Source: UBA2882 sp051877575 (GTDB lineage: Bacteria; Bacillota; Clostridia; Lachnospirales; Lachnospiraceae). Taken from it: a DNA stretch of 64,000 nt. The stretch is from positions 183,919 to 247,918 of the forward strand of contig JBJEJA010000034.1 in NCBI GenBank assembly GCA_051877575.1, read 5' to 3'. Under the pieces are notes generated by a model. That model ran no database searches. It was not told where the DNA came from and worked only from the letters and a program-made list of their open reading frames with translations. This document shows positions 45,201-53,218 of this stretch, in pieces (the stretch's first letter is position 1; each line of letters opens with the position of its first letter). The translations under genes and the position numbers were made by a program.

Positions 45201-45924
45201 AACCTATCTGATCCCTTACGGTTCCCGTATCAAGATCATGGACGGAGCTGTACTGGAAGCAGGTGACGAGCTGACAGAAGGTAGCGTAAATCCTCATGAT
45301 TTACTTCGTATCAAAGGAATCAGAGCCGTTCAGGACTATATGATCCGTGAGGTTCAGAGAGTATACCGTTTACAGGGTGTTGATATTTCCGATAAGCACG
45401 TTGAAGTCATTGTACGTCAGATGTTAAAGAAAATCCGCATCGAAAATGCCGGAGATACCGATTATCTGCCGGGCACATTGGTAGATGTACTGGATTTCGA
45501 AGACCTGAACGAGCAGTTGATCGCAGAAGGAAAAGAGCCGGCTGAAGGAAAACAGGTAATGCTTGGTATTACCAAAGCAGCGCTTGCAACCAACTCCTTC
45601 TTATCCGCTGCTTCCTTCCAGGAGACAACCAAAGTCTTGACTGAGGCGGCGATTAAAGGAAAAGTCGATCCGTTGATCGGTTTGAAAGAAAACGTTATTA
45701 TCGGTAAACTGATTCCGGCAGGAACAGGTATGAAGAGATACAGAAATGTATTGTTAGATTCCGATATGAAGTTAAATGACACGATTTCCTTCGACGAGGA
45801 TATTATGTTTGACGAGGGCGAGAGTGACGGTGAGGGTAACGGTGACGGTAACGAAACAGGAGATGCCCTTACAACGGATCCCGAAGTAAAAGCAGCGCTT
45901 GAAGAGGCAGGCATCGAAGTCTGA
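42220..45924 (+). CDS. rpoC: RNA polymerase beta' subunit
   Basis: 1234 residues from ATG 42220 (AAGGAG 8 bases upstream); the TTG at 42202 is before that site. N-terminal zinc ribbon CHCGKYKKIRYKGVICDRCG, catalytic NADFDGDQMAVHLP (three Asp), second Cys cluster CRCHNGICSKCYG, and the QSIGEPGTQLTMRTFHTGG motif. It has an acidic Gly-rich tail (DEGESDGEGNGDGNETGD). Forms the catalytic core with RpoB. Confidence 0.98.
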   Translation: MPETNNEVYQPMTFDAIKIGLASPEKIREWSRGEVTKPETINYRTLKPEKDGLYCERIFGPSKDWECHCGKYKKIRYKGVICDRCGVEVTKANVRRERMGHIELAAPVSHIWYFKGIPSRMGLILDLSPRVLEKVLYFANYIVLDPGNSGLEYKQVLTEREYQEAKENPDINFRVGMGAEAVKELLQAIDLEKESAELKEELKNSTGQKRARIIKRLEVVEAFCESDNKPEWMIMDAIPVIPPDLRPMVQLDGGRFATSDLNDLYRRIINRNNRLKRLLELGAPDIIVRNEKRMLQEAVDALIDNGRRGRPVTGPGNRALKSLSDMLKGKSGRFRQNLLGKRVDYSGRSVIVVGPELKIYQCGLPKEMAIELFKPFVMKELVARGISQNIKNAKKLVEKVDPQVWDVLEEVIKEHPVMLNRAPTLHRLGIQAFEPILVEGKAIKLHPLVCTAFNADFDGDQMAVHLPLTVEAQAECRFLLLSPNNLLKPSDGGPVAVPSQDMVLGIYYLTQEREGVLGEGKFFKSVNEAILAYENKAVTLHSRIKVRVTKTDADGNEISGTVESTLGRFIFNEIIPQDLGFVDRTKPENFLLPEIDFHVGKKGLKQILEKVINTHGATRTAEVLDDIKSIGYKYSTKAAMTVSISDMTVPAQKPEMLAAAQDTVDMITKNFNRGLITEEERYRAVVETWNETDKELTDVLLKGLDKYNNIFMMADSGARGSNQQIKQLAGMRGLMADTTGRTIELPIKSNFREGLDVLEYFMSAHGARKGLSDTALRTADSGYLTRRMVDVSQELIIREVDCCEGKEEIPGMVVKAFMDGKETIESLKDRITGRYSCEDIKDKDGNVIVKRNHMITPKRASQILSVGVDEKGEPVEAVKIRTILSCRCHNGICSKCYGANMATGESVQVGEAVGIIAAQSIGEPGTQLTMRTFHTGGVAGDDITQGLPRVEELFEARKPKGLAIIAEFGGVATIKDSKKKREVVVTNEETGESKTYLIPYGSRIKIMDGAVLEAGDELTEGSVNPHDLLRIKGIRAVQDYMIREVQRVYRLQGVDISDKHVEVIVRQMLKKIRIENAGDTDYLPGTLVDVLDFEDLNEQLIAEGKEPAEGKQVMLGITKAALATNSFLSAASFQETTKVLTEAAIKGKVDPLIGLKENVIIGKLIPAGTGMKRYRNVLLDSDMKLNDTISFDEDIMFDEGESDGEGNGDGNETGDALTTDPEVKAALEEAGIEV

Positions 45925-45975
45925 TTTTACAAGTCCTATATAATAATTTATCAAAAATCTGCAAAAAAACTGACA

Positions 45976-46012
45976 AGAGACGCCGCATAAACAGTTGTGG
46001 CGTCTCTTTTTG
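45976..46012 (+). terminator. Terminator after rpoC
   Basis: AGAGACGCC (45976-45984) with GGCGTCTCT (45999-46007) and a T run. Confidence 0.88.
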
Positions 46013-46065
46013 ATAAAATCTATTTATTTTTCTTCCGGTTTTCCCGGTAAAATTAAAATTATCTA

Positions 46066-46094
46066 TTGACAACTAAAAAATCAATCTATATACT
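46066..46094 (+). promoter_or_regulatory. Promoter of rpsL-rpsG-fusA-tuf
   Basis: TTGACA (46066-46071), 17 bases, TATACT (46089-46094). It gives a leader of about 110 bases to rpsL. Confidence 0.7.
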
Positions 46095-46208
46095 GAATTA
46101 GTGTGCATGAAAATGCATGTTTCTTTTTGTGTGCGAATGTTGCATTTACAAGAAACTTTGCAGGAGTGCACAACAAAATAATAATTATCAGAAATGAGGT
46201 GAAAAAGA

Positions 46209-46628
46209 ATGCCAACATTTAACCAGTTAGTTAGAAAAGGACGTCAGACATCTGTCAAGAAATCTACAGCTCCGGCTCTGCAGAAAGGATACAACTCCTT
46301 ACAGAAGAAAGCTACAGATACAGCTTCTCCGCAGAAGAGAGGTGTATGTACAGCTGTTAAGACTGCGACACCTAAAAAACCTAACTCAGCTCTTAGAAAG
46401 ATCGCCAGAGTTCGTCTTTCCAACGGTATCGAAGTTACAAGCTACATTCCCGGTGAAGGACACAACTTACAGGAGCATAGCGTTGTTCTGATCAGAGGCG
46501 GCCGTGTAAAAGACTTACCCGGTACAAGATACCATATTATCAGAGGTACGTTGGATACGGCAGGCGTTGCCAACAGAAAACAGGCTCGTTCCAAATATGG
46601 TGCTAAGAGACCGAAAGCAGCTAAATAA
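46209..46628 (+). CDS. rpsL: 30S ribosomal protein S12
   Basis: 139 residues. TFNQLVRKGRQTSVKKSTAP, TPKKPNSALRKIARVRLSNG and GRVKDLPGTRYHIIRGTLDT are diagnostic. The Lys in TPKKPNSALRK, where streptomycin-resistance changes occur, is wild type. First gene of the str operon. Confidence 0.98.
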   Translation: MPTFNQLVRKGRQTSVKKSTAPALQKGYNSLQKKATDTASPQKRGVCTAVKTATPKKPNSALRKIARVRLSNGIEVTSYIPGEGHNLQEHSVVLIRGGRVKDLPGTRYHIIRGTLDTAGVANRKQARSKYGAKRPKAAK

Positions 46629-46797
46629 TAGCAGACCTATTATGAGACTGCGTACCACAATTGAGAACTAATCAGTGTTGGGATTCTTATCATATTCAGG
46701 CATTTATATGCGGATATAAACAGAAATACCGCACGAACACATTAGTGATTTGTATGTGAGTACCGATGAATTAATGATTATTAAGGAGGGAAGAACC

Positions 46798-47268
46798 GTG
46801 CCACGTAAAGGACATATTCAGAAAAGAGACGTGTTAGCAGATCCTTTATACAATGATAAAGTGGTTACCAAGCTTATCAATAACATCATGTTAGACGGTA
46901 AGAAGGGTGTTGCACAGAAGATTGTATACGGAGCATTCGCACGTGTAGAAGAGAAAGCAGGCAAACCTGCACTTGACGTATTTGAAGAGGCTATGAACAA
47001 CGTTATGCCTGTATTGGAAGTTAAGGCAAGACGTATCGGTGGTGCTACTTATCAGGTACCGATCGAGGTTAGAGCTGACAGACGTCAGGCTTTAGGTCTT
47101 CGTTGGTTAACAACATATTCTCGTAAGAGAAGTGAGAAAACCATGGAAGAAAGACTTGCAAACGAAATTCTTGACGCAGCTGCAAATACCGGCGCTGCTG
47201 TAAAGAAAAAAGAAGAAGTACACAAAATGGCAGAAGCAAACAAAGCATTTGCTCATTACAGATTCTAA
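46798..47268 (+). CDS. rpsG: 30S ribosomal protein S7
   Basis: 156 residues, exactly the usual length, if GTG 46798 is the start (PRKGHIQKRDVLADPLYNDK follows; AAGGAGGG at 46783-46790). The frame is open to ATG 46750 but that has no ribosome site. GGATYQVPIEVRADRRQALG and NKAFAHYRF at the end are diagnostic. Binds 16S rRNA at the decoding-side head. Confidence 0.96.
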   Translation: MPRKGHIQKRDVLADPLYNDKVVTKLINNIMLDGKKGVAQKIVYGAFARVEEKAGKPALDVFEEAMNNVMPVLEVKARRIGGATYQVPIEVRADRRQALGLRWLTTYSRKRSEKTMEERLANEILDAAANTGAAVKKKEEVHKMAEANKAFAHYRF

Positions 47269-47283
47269 TAGGAGGACAAAACC

Positions 47284-49401
47284 TTGGCTGGAAGAGAATA
47301 TCCACTTGAGAGAACCAGAAATATTGGTATTATGGCTCATATCGATGCGGGTAAAACCACATTGACAGAGCGTATCTTATATTATACTGGTGTTAACTAC
47401 AAGATTGGTGATACTCATGAAGGTACTGCAACCATGGACTGGATGGAGCAGGAACAGGAAAGAGGTATCACAATCACATCAGCCGCAACAACTTGTCACT
47501 GGACATTGGAAGAGAACTGTAAACCCAAACCGGGCGCATTAGAGCATCGTATCAATATCATTGATACCCCCGGCCACGTTGACTTTACAGTAGAAGTAGA
47601 GCGTTCTCTCCGTGTACTGGACGGTGCTGTGGGCGTTTTCTGTGCAAAGGGCGGTGTTGAGCCACAGTCAGAAAACGTATGGCGTCAGGCTGACACCTAT
47701 AATGTACCTCGTATGGCGTTCATTAACAAAATGGACATTCTGGGTGCAAACTTCTATGGTGCAGTTGACCAGATCAGAACAAGACTTGGTAAAAATGCAA
47801 TCGTTTTACAGCTGCCTATCGGCAAGGAAGACGATTTCAAGGGAATCATTGACTTGTTCGAAATGAGAGCATATATCTATAATGACGATAAGGGTGACGA
47901 TATTTCTATCACTGACATCCCTGACGACATGAAAGATGATGCTGAATTATATCATTCCGAGTTAGTAGAGAAGATCTGCGAGCTGGATGACGATTTAATG
48001 ATGATGTATCTGGAAGGAGAAGAACCTTCTGTAGAGGAAATGAAGAAAGTATTGAGAAAGGCTACATGTGAATGTACAGCCGTTCCCGTATGCTGCGGTT
48101 CCGCTTACAGAAACAAAGGCGTTCAGAAACTTTTGGATGCAATCTTAGAGTTCATGCCTGCTCCTACGGATATCCCTGCTATTAAGGGTGTTGACTTAGA
48201 TGGTAACGAAGTTGAGAGACATTCTTCCGATGAAGAGCCTTTCTCAGCCCTTGCATTCAAGATCATGGCCGATCCTTTCGTAGGTAAGCTGGCATTTATC
48301 CGTGTTTATTCCGGTACCATGAATGCAGGTTCCTATGTATTAAATGCAACAAAAGATAAAAAAGAGCGTGTTGGACGTATCCTTCAGATGCATGCCAACA
48401 AGAGAGCAGAGTTAGACAAAGTTTACTCCGGTGATATTGCAGCAGCAGTTGGTTTCAAATTTACTACAACCGGTGATACCATCTGTGACGAGCAGCATCC
48501 AGTAATCTTAGAGTCCATGGAATTCCCTGAGCCCGTTATCGAGCTGGCTATCGAGCCTAAGACAAAAGCAGGTCAGGGCAAGATGGGTGAAGCTTTGGCA
48601 AAACTGGCTGAAGAAGATCCTACTTTCCGTGCTCATACCGATCAGGAAACAGGTCAGACAATCATCGCCGGAATGGGCGAGCTGCATCTGGAAATCATCG
48701 TTGACCGTCTGCTTCGTGAATTCAAAGTAGAAGCGAACGTTGGTGCTCCTCAGGTAGCATACAAAGAGACATTTACAAAACCTGTTGATCAGGAATACAA
48801 ATATGCAAAACAGTCCGGTGGTCGTGGACAGTACGGACATTGTAAAGTTAAATTCGAGCCTATGGATCCTAACGGTGAAGAGACATTCAAGTTTGAATCT
48901 TCCGTAGTCGGCGGTGCTATTCCGAAGGAATACATCCCTGCAGTAGGAGAAGGTATCGAAGAAGCAGCTCAGGCAGGTATCCTTGGCGGATTCCCTGTAC
49001 TTGGTGTTCATGCGAACGTTTATGATGGTTCTTACCACGAAGTCGACTCTTCCGAAATGGCATTCCACATTGCCGGTTCCATGGCATTTAAGGAAGCTAT
49101 GAAGAAGGCCGGGCCTGTTTTACTGGAGCCTATCATGAGAGTTGAAGTAACAATGCCCGAGGAATATATGGGTGATGTTATCGGTGATATCAACGCTCGT
49201 CGCGGACGTATCGAAGGTATGGATGATATCGGCGGCGGCAAGATGGTAAAAGGTTATGTACCGCTTGCTGAAATGTTCGGTTATTCCACAGACTTACGTT
49301 CCAAGACACAGGGACGTGGTAACTACTCCATGTTCTTTGAGAAGTATGAGCCGGTTCCGAAGTCCGTACAGGAAAAAGTATTGGCTGCAAAAACGAAATA
49401 A
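47284..49401 (+). CDS. fusA: Elongation factor G
   Basis: 705 residues with a TTG start (AGGAGG at 47270-47275); the protein begins AGREYPLERTRNIGIMAHID. GTPase motifs AHIDAGKTT, IDTPGHVDFTVEVERSLRVL and NKMDILGANF. The domain IV region has GRGQYGHCKVKFEPM and domain V ARRGRIEGMDDIGGG. It catalyses translocation on the ribosome. Confidence 0.97.
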   Translation: MAGREYPLERTRNIGIMAHIDAGKTTLTERILYYTGVNYKIGDTHEGTATMDWMEQEQERGITITSAATTCHWTLEENCKPKPGALEHRINIIDTPGHVDFTVEVERSLRVLDGAVGVFCAKGGVEPQSENVWRQADTYNVPRMAFINKMDILGANFYGAVDQIRTRLGKNAIVLQLPIGKEDDFKGIIDLFEMRAYIYNDDKGDDISITDIPDDMKDDAELYHSELVEKICELDDDLMMMYLEGEEPSVEEMKKVLRKATCECTAVPVCCGSAYRNKGVQKLLDAILEFMPAPTDIPAIKGVDLDGNEVERHSSDEEPFSALAFKIMADPFVGKLAFIRVYSGTMNAGSYVLNATKDKKERVGRILQMHANKRAELDKVYSGDIAAAVGFKFTTTGDTICDEQHPVILESMEFPEPVIELAIEPKTKAGQGKMGEALAKLAEEDPTFRAHTDQETGQTIIAGMGELHLEIIVDRLLREFKVEANVGAPQVAYKETFTKPVDQEYKYAKQSGGRGQYGHCKVKFEPMDPNGEETFKFESSVVGGAIPKEYIPAVGEGIEEAAQAGILGGFPVLGVHANVYDGSYHEVDSSEMAFHIAGSMAFKEAMKKAGPVLLEPIMRVEVTMPEEYMGDVIGDINARRGRIEGMDDIGGGKMVKGYVPLAEMFGYSTDLRSKTQGRGNYSMFFEKYEPVPKSVQEKVLAAKTK

Positions 49402-49413
49402 TGCTTGAAAATA

Positions 49414-49446
49414 TCGGCTATCTTTTATATAATTAAGGATAGCCGA
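49414..49446 (+). promoter_or_regulatory. Intercistronic hairpin fusA/tuf
   Basis: TCGGCTATC (49414-49422) with GATAGCCGA (49438-49446), no T run. Probably an RNA processing or stability element. Confidence 0.45.
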
Positions 49447-49503
49447 GTAAATGGAAACTTAAAAATTTTAAAAAATAAAAATGTAAGAAGGAGATTTGCA
49501 AAA

Positions 49504-50691
49504 ATGGCTAAAGCTAAATTTGACAGAACAAAACCGCATTGTAACATTGGTACCATCGGACACGTTGACCATGGTAAAACAACTTTAACAGCTGCTATTA
49601 CAAAAGTATTGGCAGAAAGAGTTGCAGGTAACGAGAAAGTAGATTTCGAGAATATCGATAAAGCTCCCGAAGAAAGAGAGCGTGGTATCACAATTTCTAC
49701 AGCTCACGTTGAGTACCAGACAGAGAAAAGACATTATGCACACGTTGACTGCCCCGGCCATGCTGACTACGTAAAGAACATGATCACCGGTGCTGCTCAG
49801 ATGGATGGCGCTATCTTAGTTGTAGCTGCTACTGACGGTGTTATGGCTCAGACAAAAGAGCACATCTTACTTTCCCGTCAGGTAGGTGTACCTTATATCG
49901 TTGTTTTCATGAACAAATGTGATATGGTCGACGACGAAGAATTACTTGAATTAGTAGAAATGGAAATCACAGAGCAGTTAGAGGAATATGGTTTCACAGA
50001 CTGCCCGATCATCAAAGGTTCCGCTTTAAAAGCTCTTGAAGATCCTAACGGAGAATGGGGCGACAAGATCATGGAATTAATGGCTACAGTTGATGAGTAC
50101 ATTCCTGATCCTCAGCGTGATACTGACAAACCTTTCTTAATGCCTATCGAGGACGTATTCTCTATCACAGGTCGTGGTACAGTTGCTACCGGTAGAGTAG
50201 AGCGTGGTGTTCTTCATATGTCTGATGAAGTTGAAATCATCGGTGTTAAGGAAGAAACACAGAAGACTGTTGTAACAGGTATCGAAATGTTCCGTAAACT
50301 GTTAGACGAGGCTCAGGCTGGTGATAACATCGGTGCATTACTTCGTGGTATCCAGAGAACAGACATCGAAAGAGGTCAGGTTCTTGCAAAACCCGGCACA
50401 GTAACATGCCACAAGAAATTCACAGCTCAGGTTTACGTTTTAACAAAAGATGAAGGTGGACGTCATACTCCTTTCTTCAACAACTACAGACCTCAGTTCT
50501 ACTTCAGAACAACCGATATTACCGGTGTTTGTGAATTACCTGCTGGTACAGAAATGTGCATGCCTGGTGATAACGTAGAAATGACTATCGAACTGATCCA
50601 TCCTATCGCTATGGAGCAGGGTCTTACTTTCGCTATCCGTGAAGGTGGACGTACTGTAGGTTCAGGCCGTGTTGCTACAATTATTGAGTAA
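49504..50691 (+). CDS. tuf: Elongation factor Tu, carrying the element attachment site at its 3' end
   Basis: 395 residues from ATG 49504 (AAGGAG upstream; the open frame to 49405 lacks a site). GTPase motifs GHVDHGKTTL, DCPGHADYVKNM and NKCDMVDD; the end GRTVGSGRVATIIE is normal. It delivers aminoacyl-tRNA to the ribosome. The last codons lie in a 27-bp repeat found again at 63944-63970, so the terminal codons probably came with the mobile element while the protein is unchanged. Confidence 0.98.
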   Translation: MAKAKFDRTKPHCNIGTIGHVDHGKTTLTAAITKVLAERVAGNEKVDFENIDKAPEERERGITISTAHVEYQTEKRHYAHVDCPGHADYVKNMITGAAQMDGAILVVAATDGVMAQTKEHILLSRQVGVPYIVVFMNKCDMVDDEELLELVEMEITEQLEEYGFTDCPIIKGSALKALEDPNGEWGDKIMELMATVDEYIPDPQRDTDKPFLMPIEDVFSITGRGTVATGRVERGVLHMSDEVEIIGVKEETQKTVVTGIEMFRKLLDEAQAGDNIGALLRGIQRTDIERGQVLAKPGTVTCHKKFTAQVYVLTKDEGGRHTPFFNNYRPQFYFRTTDITGVCELPAGTEMCMPGDNVEMTIELIHPIAMEQGLTFAIREGGRTVGSGRVATIIE

Positions 50692-50695
50692 TTAA
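50669..50695 (+). repeat. attL: element/tuf junction repeat, left
   Basis: GTGTTGCTAC-AATT-ATTGAGTAATTAA, covering codons of VATIIE, the tuf stop and 4 bases beyond. Matches the right copy except at two positions in the AATT core. Confidence 0.85.
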
Positions 50696-50724
50696 ATACT
50701 GTTTGAGTATTAATTGACTTTATT

Positions 50725-50762
50725 GGCTCAGCCCTTTGTTTACAAGGGGTTGAGCCTTTTTA
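50725..50762 (+). terminator. Terminator after tuf
   Basis: GGCTCA-GCCC...GGGG-TTGAGCC stem with T run, just inside the element. It also covers the end of the minus-strand integrase, so the element supplies tuf with a terminator and insulates itself. Confidence 0.8.
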
Positions 50763-51974
50763 TGTGCGTCGGTTGAAGCCGACGCATGGACTTAAGTCAT
50801 TCTCGTGGACTTGCTGTGGGCTTAATTTATCCTTTGGACTTACGACTTTGAACCTTGTGCTCTGTGGTTTGGGTTCTTCCGATGTTTCTGCCGGGGCAGT
50901 TACATCGGATATTGCCATATCCTTTTTATGCTGGTTCTGCATCATATCCACCACTTCCTGATGCTTGTTGGGATACAGGTGGGAGTAGGTACTTAAGGTG
51001 GTCTGCACCTTTTCGTGTCCTAACCGTTCCGATATGAGCAGTGGTGCACAGCCTAAGTTGATAAGATAGCTGGCGTGGGAGTGACGGATATCGTGAATAC
51101 GAATCTTTTTCACTCCGCTTTTCTTGCAAGCCCTTGCCATCGCATTATTGATATAAGATTTGGTGAAGGGGAAAACCCTGTCCGTATCTTTCAAATCATA
51201 AAGCTTTGACATATAATCTTTGACTTCGTTCATTACAAAGTCCGGTATGATGATGTTACGGATACTCTTGGGCGTTTTGGGTGGTGTAACCACATCCTGC
51301 TTTTTAATCCGCTGGAGACTTTTGGTGATGTCGAGGGTGTTCTTCTCGAAATCAAAGTCTTTCGGTGTCAAAGCGAGGAATTCTCCAAAACGGATACCGG
51401 AGTAGTACAGTAGTGAAAACGAAACATGTGCGGTAGGGTCATCTTCCATTGTAGCCAGTATCCGGTCAAATTCATCCTTTGTCCAGAAGTTCACCACAAC
51501 CTCACGTTTTCCCATTCTGCCCGCTTTGTGACAGGGATTTTCAGCTAAGTTGAAGTAGTCTACTGCATAATTGAAAAGTGCGGTAATCATATTCTGCATC
51601 CTGTCTAGGTAGGAATTGGAATAATCTTTTGCAATCATTTCATTCTGCCAGGCTCGGATGTCCTTGGGAGTAATCTTATTGATGGGCTTATTCTCAAAAT
51701 ACGGTAGAATCAGTTTCTCGAATACATGCTTCTTTCCGTCGATGGTGCTCTGGCGGCAGCGGTGCCCCATGTCCTCTATATAAATCTCGTACATAGAGCG
51801 GAAGGTCATGTCCGTGCTGCCTTTCTGCTTTCTTAGGAAATCCGCTTCCCATTCCTTGGCTTCACGCTGAAGCTTAAAGCCTCGTTTCTTTATCTGTTTC
51901 TTCTTTCCGGTAAAATCTTCATAATAACATCTGACATACCAGGTTCCTCGTTCTTCGTCTTTATAGACCGGCAT
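50760..51974 (-). CDS. int: Tyrosine recombinase / integrase
   Basis: 404 residues. An N-terminal arm-binding domain (about 1-45; GTWYVRCYYEDFTGKKKQIK), a SAM-like core-binding domain (55-145), and the catalytic domain with R195 (YYSGIRFGEFL), H294/R297 (IHDIRHSH), H320 (RLGHEKVQTTL) and nucleophile Y330 (STYSHLYP). All catalytic residues are present, so it should be active. It follows the XRE gene by 14 bases and probably shares its transcript. It would recombine the 27-bp att sites at the tuf 3' end. Confidence 0.93.
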   Translation of the reverse strand: MPVYKDEERGTWYVRCYYEDFTGKKKQIKKRGFKLQREAKEWEADFLRKQKGSTDMTFRSMYEIYIEDMGHRCRQSTIDGKKHVFEKLILPYFENKPINKITPKDIRAWQNEMIAKDYSNSYLDRMQNMITALFNYAVDYFNLAENPCHKAGRMGKREVVVNFWTKDEFDRILATMEDDPTAHVSFSLLYYSGIRFGEFLALTPKDFDFEKNTLDITKSLQRIKKQDVVTPPKTPKSIRNIIIPDFVMNEVKDYMSKLYDLKDTDRVFPFTKSYINNAMARACKKSGVKKIRIHDIRHSHASYLINLGCAPLLISERLGHEKVQTTLSTYSHLYPNKHQEVVDMMQNQHKKDMAISDVTAPAETSEEPKPQSTRFKVVSPKDKLSPQQVHENDLSPCVGFNRRT

Positions 51975-51988
51975 ATTGTTTACCTTTA

Positions 51989-52468
51989 CTATCGAAGATC
52001 CTCGCCAAAGAGTCGGATGAGTTGTTTGAACTGTTCCTTCTGGTATTCCATAACCCTTCCTAGTGCGTCCTCACTGATTGGAAAAGTTTCCTTATCAAAG
52101 CTGATAAGGTAGGAAGAAGATTTACTTCCGTCATCGTTTTCAATCTGACAGGGATTGCATCCGAAGTGGGAAAATTTCAACCAGTTTAAATATGCATCTA
52201 AATTGTTGCCAAAATCCGTGGTCTGTGTCATCCGTACATATTCATCGCCGGATGCTACAAATCTGGATGTGTCACAGTCCAGAGCATTTGCAATTAGTTG
52301 AAGCTTTCCGATTCCCGGAGTGCGGTCTCCCTGTTCGTATTTGGAAACCGTTCCAACTTTCAAGCCGATGAGATTGGCGAGCTCCTCTTGTGATAGCCCT
52401 TTCTCTTTTCTTGCTTGTTTTAGTCTGTTGCCAAGTTCCTTGCGTTCTTCAAGTGTCATAATATTCAT
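51989..52468 (-). CDS. XRE-family repressor of the element
   Basis: 159 residues. HTH: LGNRLKQARKEKGLSQEELA, NLIGLKVGTVSKYEQGDRTP, then LQLIANALDCDTSRF. The C-terminal 90 residues have no named domain (SHFGCNPCQIENDDGSKSSS). AGGAGGTG precedes the start on the minus strand. It lies divergent from the excisionase-like gene with a palindromic operator candidate between them (52495-52511), the arrangement of a lysogeny-type switch. Confidence 0.82.
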   Translation of the reverse strand: MNIMTLEERKELGNRLKQARKEKGLSQEELANLIGLKVGTVSKYEQGDRTPGIGKLQLIANALDCDTSRFVASGDEYVRMTQTTDFGNNLDAYLNWLKFSHFGCNPCQIENDDGSKSSSYLISFDKETFPISEDALGRVMEYQKEQFKQLIRLFGEDLR

Positions 52469-52494
52469 GGCTTTTCACCTCCTGAAACAAATAC

Positions 52495-52511
52495 TATCAC
52501 AATGTGTGATA
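52495..52511. promoter_or_regulatory. Operator candidate for the XRE repressor
   Basis: TATCACA-ATG-TGTGATA is a perfect 7-bp inverted repeat. A single half-site TGTGATAG recurs at 52590-52597 before the excisionase-like gene, and TTTGTGATA at the right end (about 63926-63934). Confidence 0.55.
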
Positions 52512-52616
52512 TTTTGCAATAGGAAAACCTATTGACAATAACAAATAGTGGTAGTATAAATAATGATGAAATGATAAATACGGACAAAATGTGATAGTAG
52601 AGAGTGAGGTGAGAGT

Positions 52617-52802
52617 ATGAAAACACAGTATGTGACGGCCGATGAGTTGGTGGATACCCTGGGCGTCAGCAAGGGAAAAGCCTACCAGATTATCAGACAG
52701 CTTAATGAGGAATTGGCTGAGCAGGGATATATCAAAATCGCCGGGAAGTGTCCAAGAAAGTATTTCGAGAAGAGATATTACGGATATACTTCCGAGGCTT
52801 AG
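52617..52802 (+). CDS. Excisionase-like / small HTH protein
   Basis: 61 residues: YVTADELVDTLGVSKGKAYQ, then IIRQLNEELAEQGY, a short helix-turn-helix with a basic tail (GKCPRKYFEKRYYGY). Size, position and divergent orientation from integrase and repressor match excisionases and control proteins of Clostridial elements. GAGTGAGGTGAG precedes ATG 52617. It would bend att DNA to promote excision; inferred. Confidence 0.65.
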   Translation: MKTQYVTADELVDTLGVSKGKAYQIIRQLNEELAEQGYIKIAGKCPRKYFEKRYYGYTSEA

Positions 52803-52976
52803 CGTAAGCAAGCCCTAAAGAGCGGTTGAGATATTTCCCAAGGCTGACATTCGTACCGGTTCATTTCCATAATAAGAATGTCAGCATGCAGATGTGACTG
52901 CCAACCATAGGAAGAGGAGTTCCCAATACGGCTGGTGGGAGCAGATGCATTTGTGGTCAAGCGGCAAAACGCTTGC

Positions 52977-53011
52977 CCCCTAGTTTGGGATTTCCCAAAC
53001 TAATAGGGGGA
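52977..53011 (+). promoter_or_regulatory. oriT-like hairpin upstream of the relaxase
   Basis: CCCCCTA-GTTTGGGA, two bases, TCCCAAAC-(TAA)-TAGGGGG: a 15-bp stem with a 3-base bulge, 150 bases before the MobV gene. MobV oriT sites have such inverted repeats next to nic. The rest of the 360-base gap (52803-53163) has no full gene besides a possible short reading frame at 53090. Confidence 0.5.
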
Positions 53012-53089
53012 CATTACTTTCGGAACCGGGAAAGAAAATGGAGAGCGATACCCTAAGAAAAGAACCTAGGAAATTTTGAAAAGGAGATT

Positions 53090-53218
53090 ATGGCAATGAG
53101 CATAAGAAGATTTTTATTTCAGAACTTAAGCAGACATGGAACGGATAAAAGGAGCGTGATAAGATGCCGGATATATACAGAACCATATCGGGGGCACTGT
53201 TCCGGGCACCGAACTTAG
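53090..53218 (+). CDS. Possible 42-residue leader peptide overlapping the relaxase gene
   Basis: AAAAGGAG 5 bases before ATG 53090, then MAMSIRRFLFQNLSRHGTDK in the first 20 codons. It overlaps the relaxase start in another frame and could couple translation. No family recognised; it may be coincidental. Confidence 0.25.
   Translation: MAMSIRRFLFQNLSRHGTDKRSVIRCRIYTEPYRGHCSGHRT

Noticed and set aside
49405..49503. Extended N-terminus of EF-Tu
   Set aside because: The frame is open by chance through the fusA/tuf spacer; ATG 49504 has AAGGAG and gives the normal 395 residues.
50764..50786. Hairpin TGCGTCGG/CCGACGCA as a possible attachment site
   Set aside because: It encodes the last residues of the integrase and is absent at the right end; the 27-bp tuf repeat explains the boundaries better.
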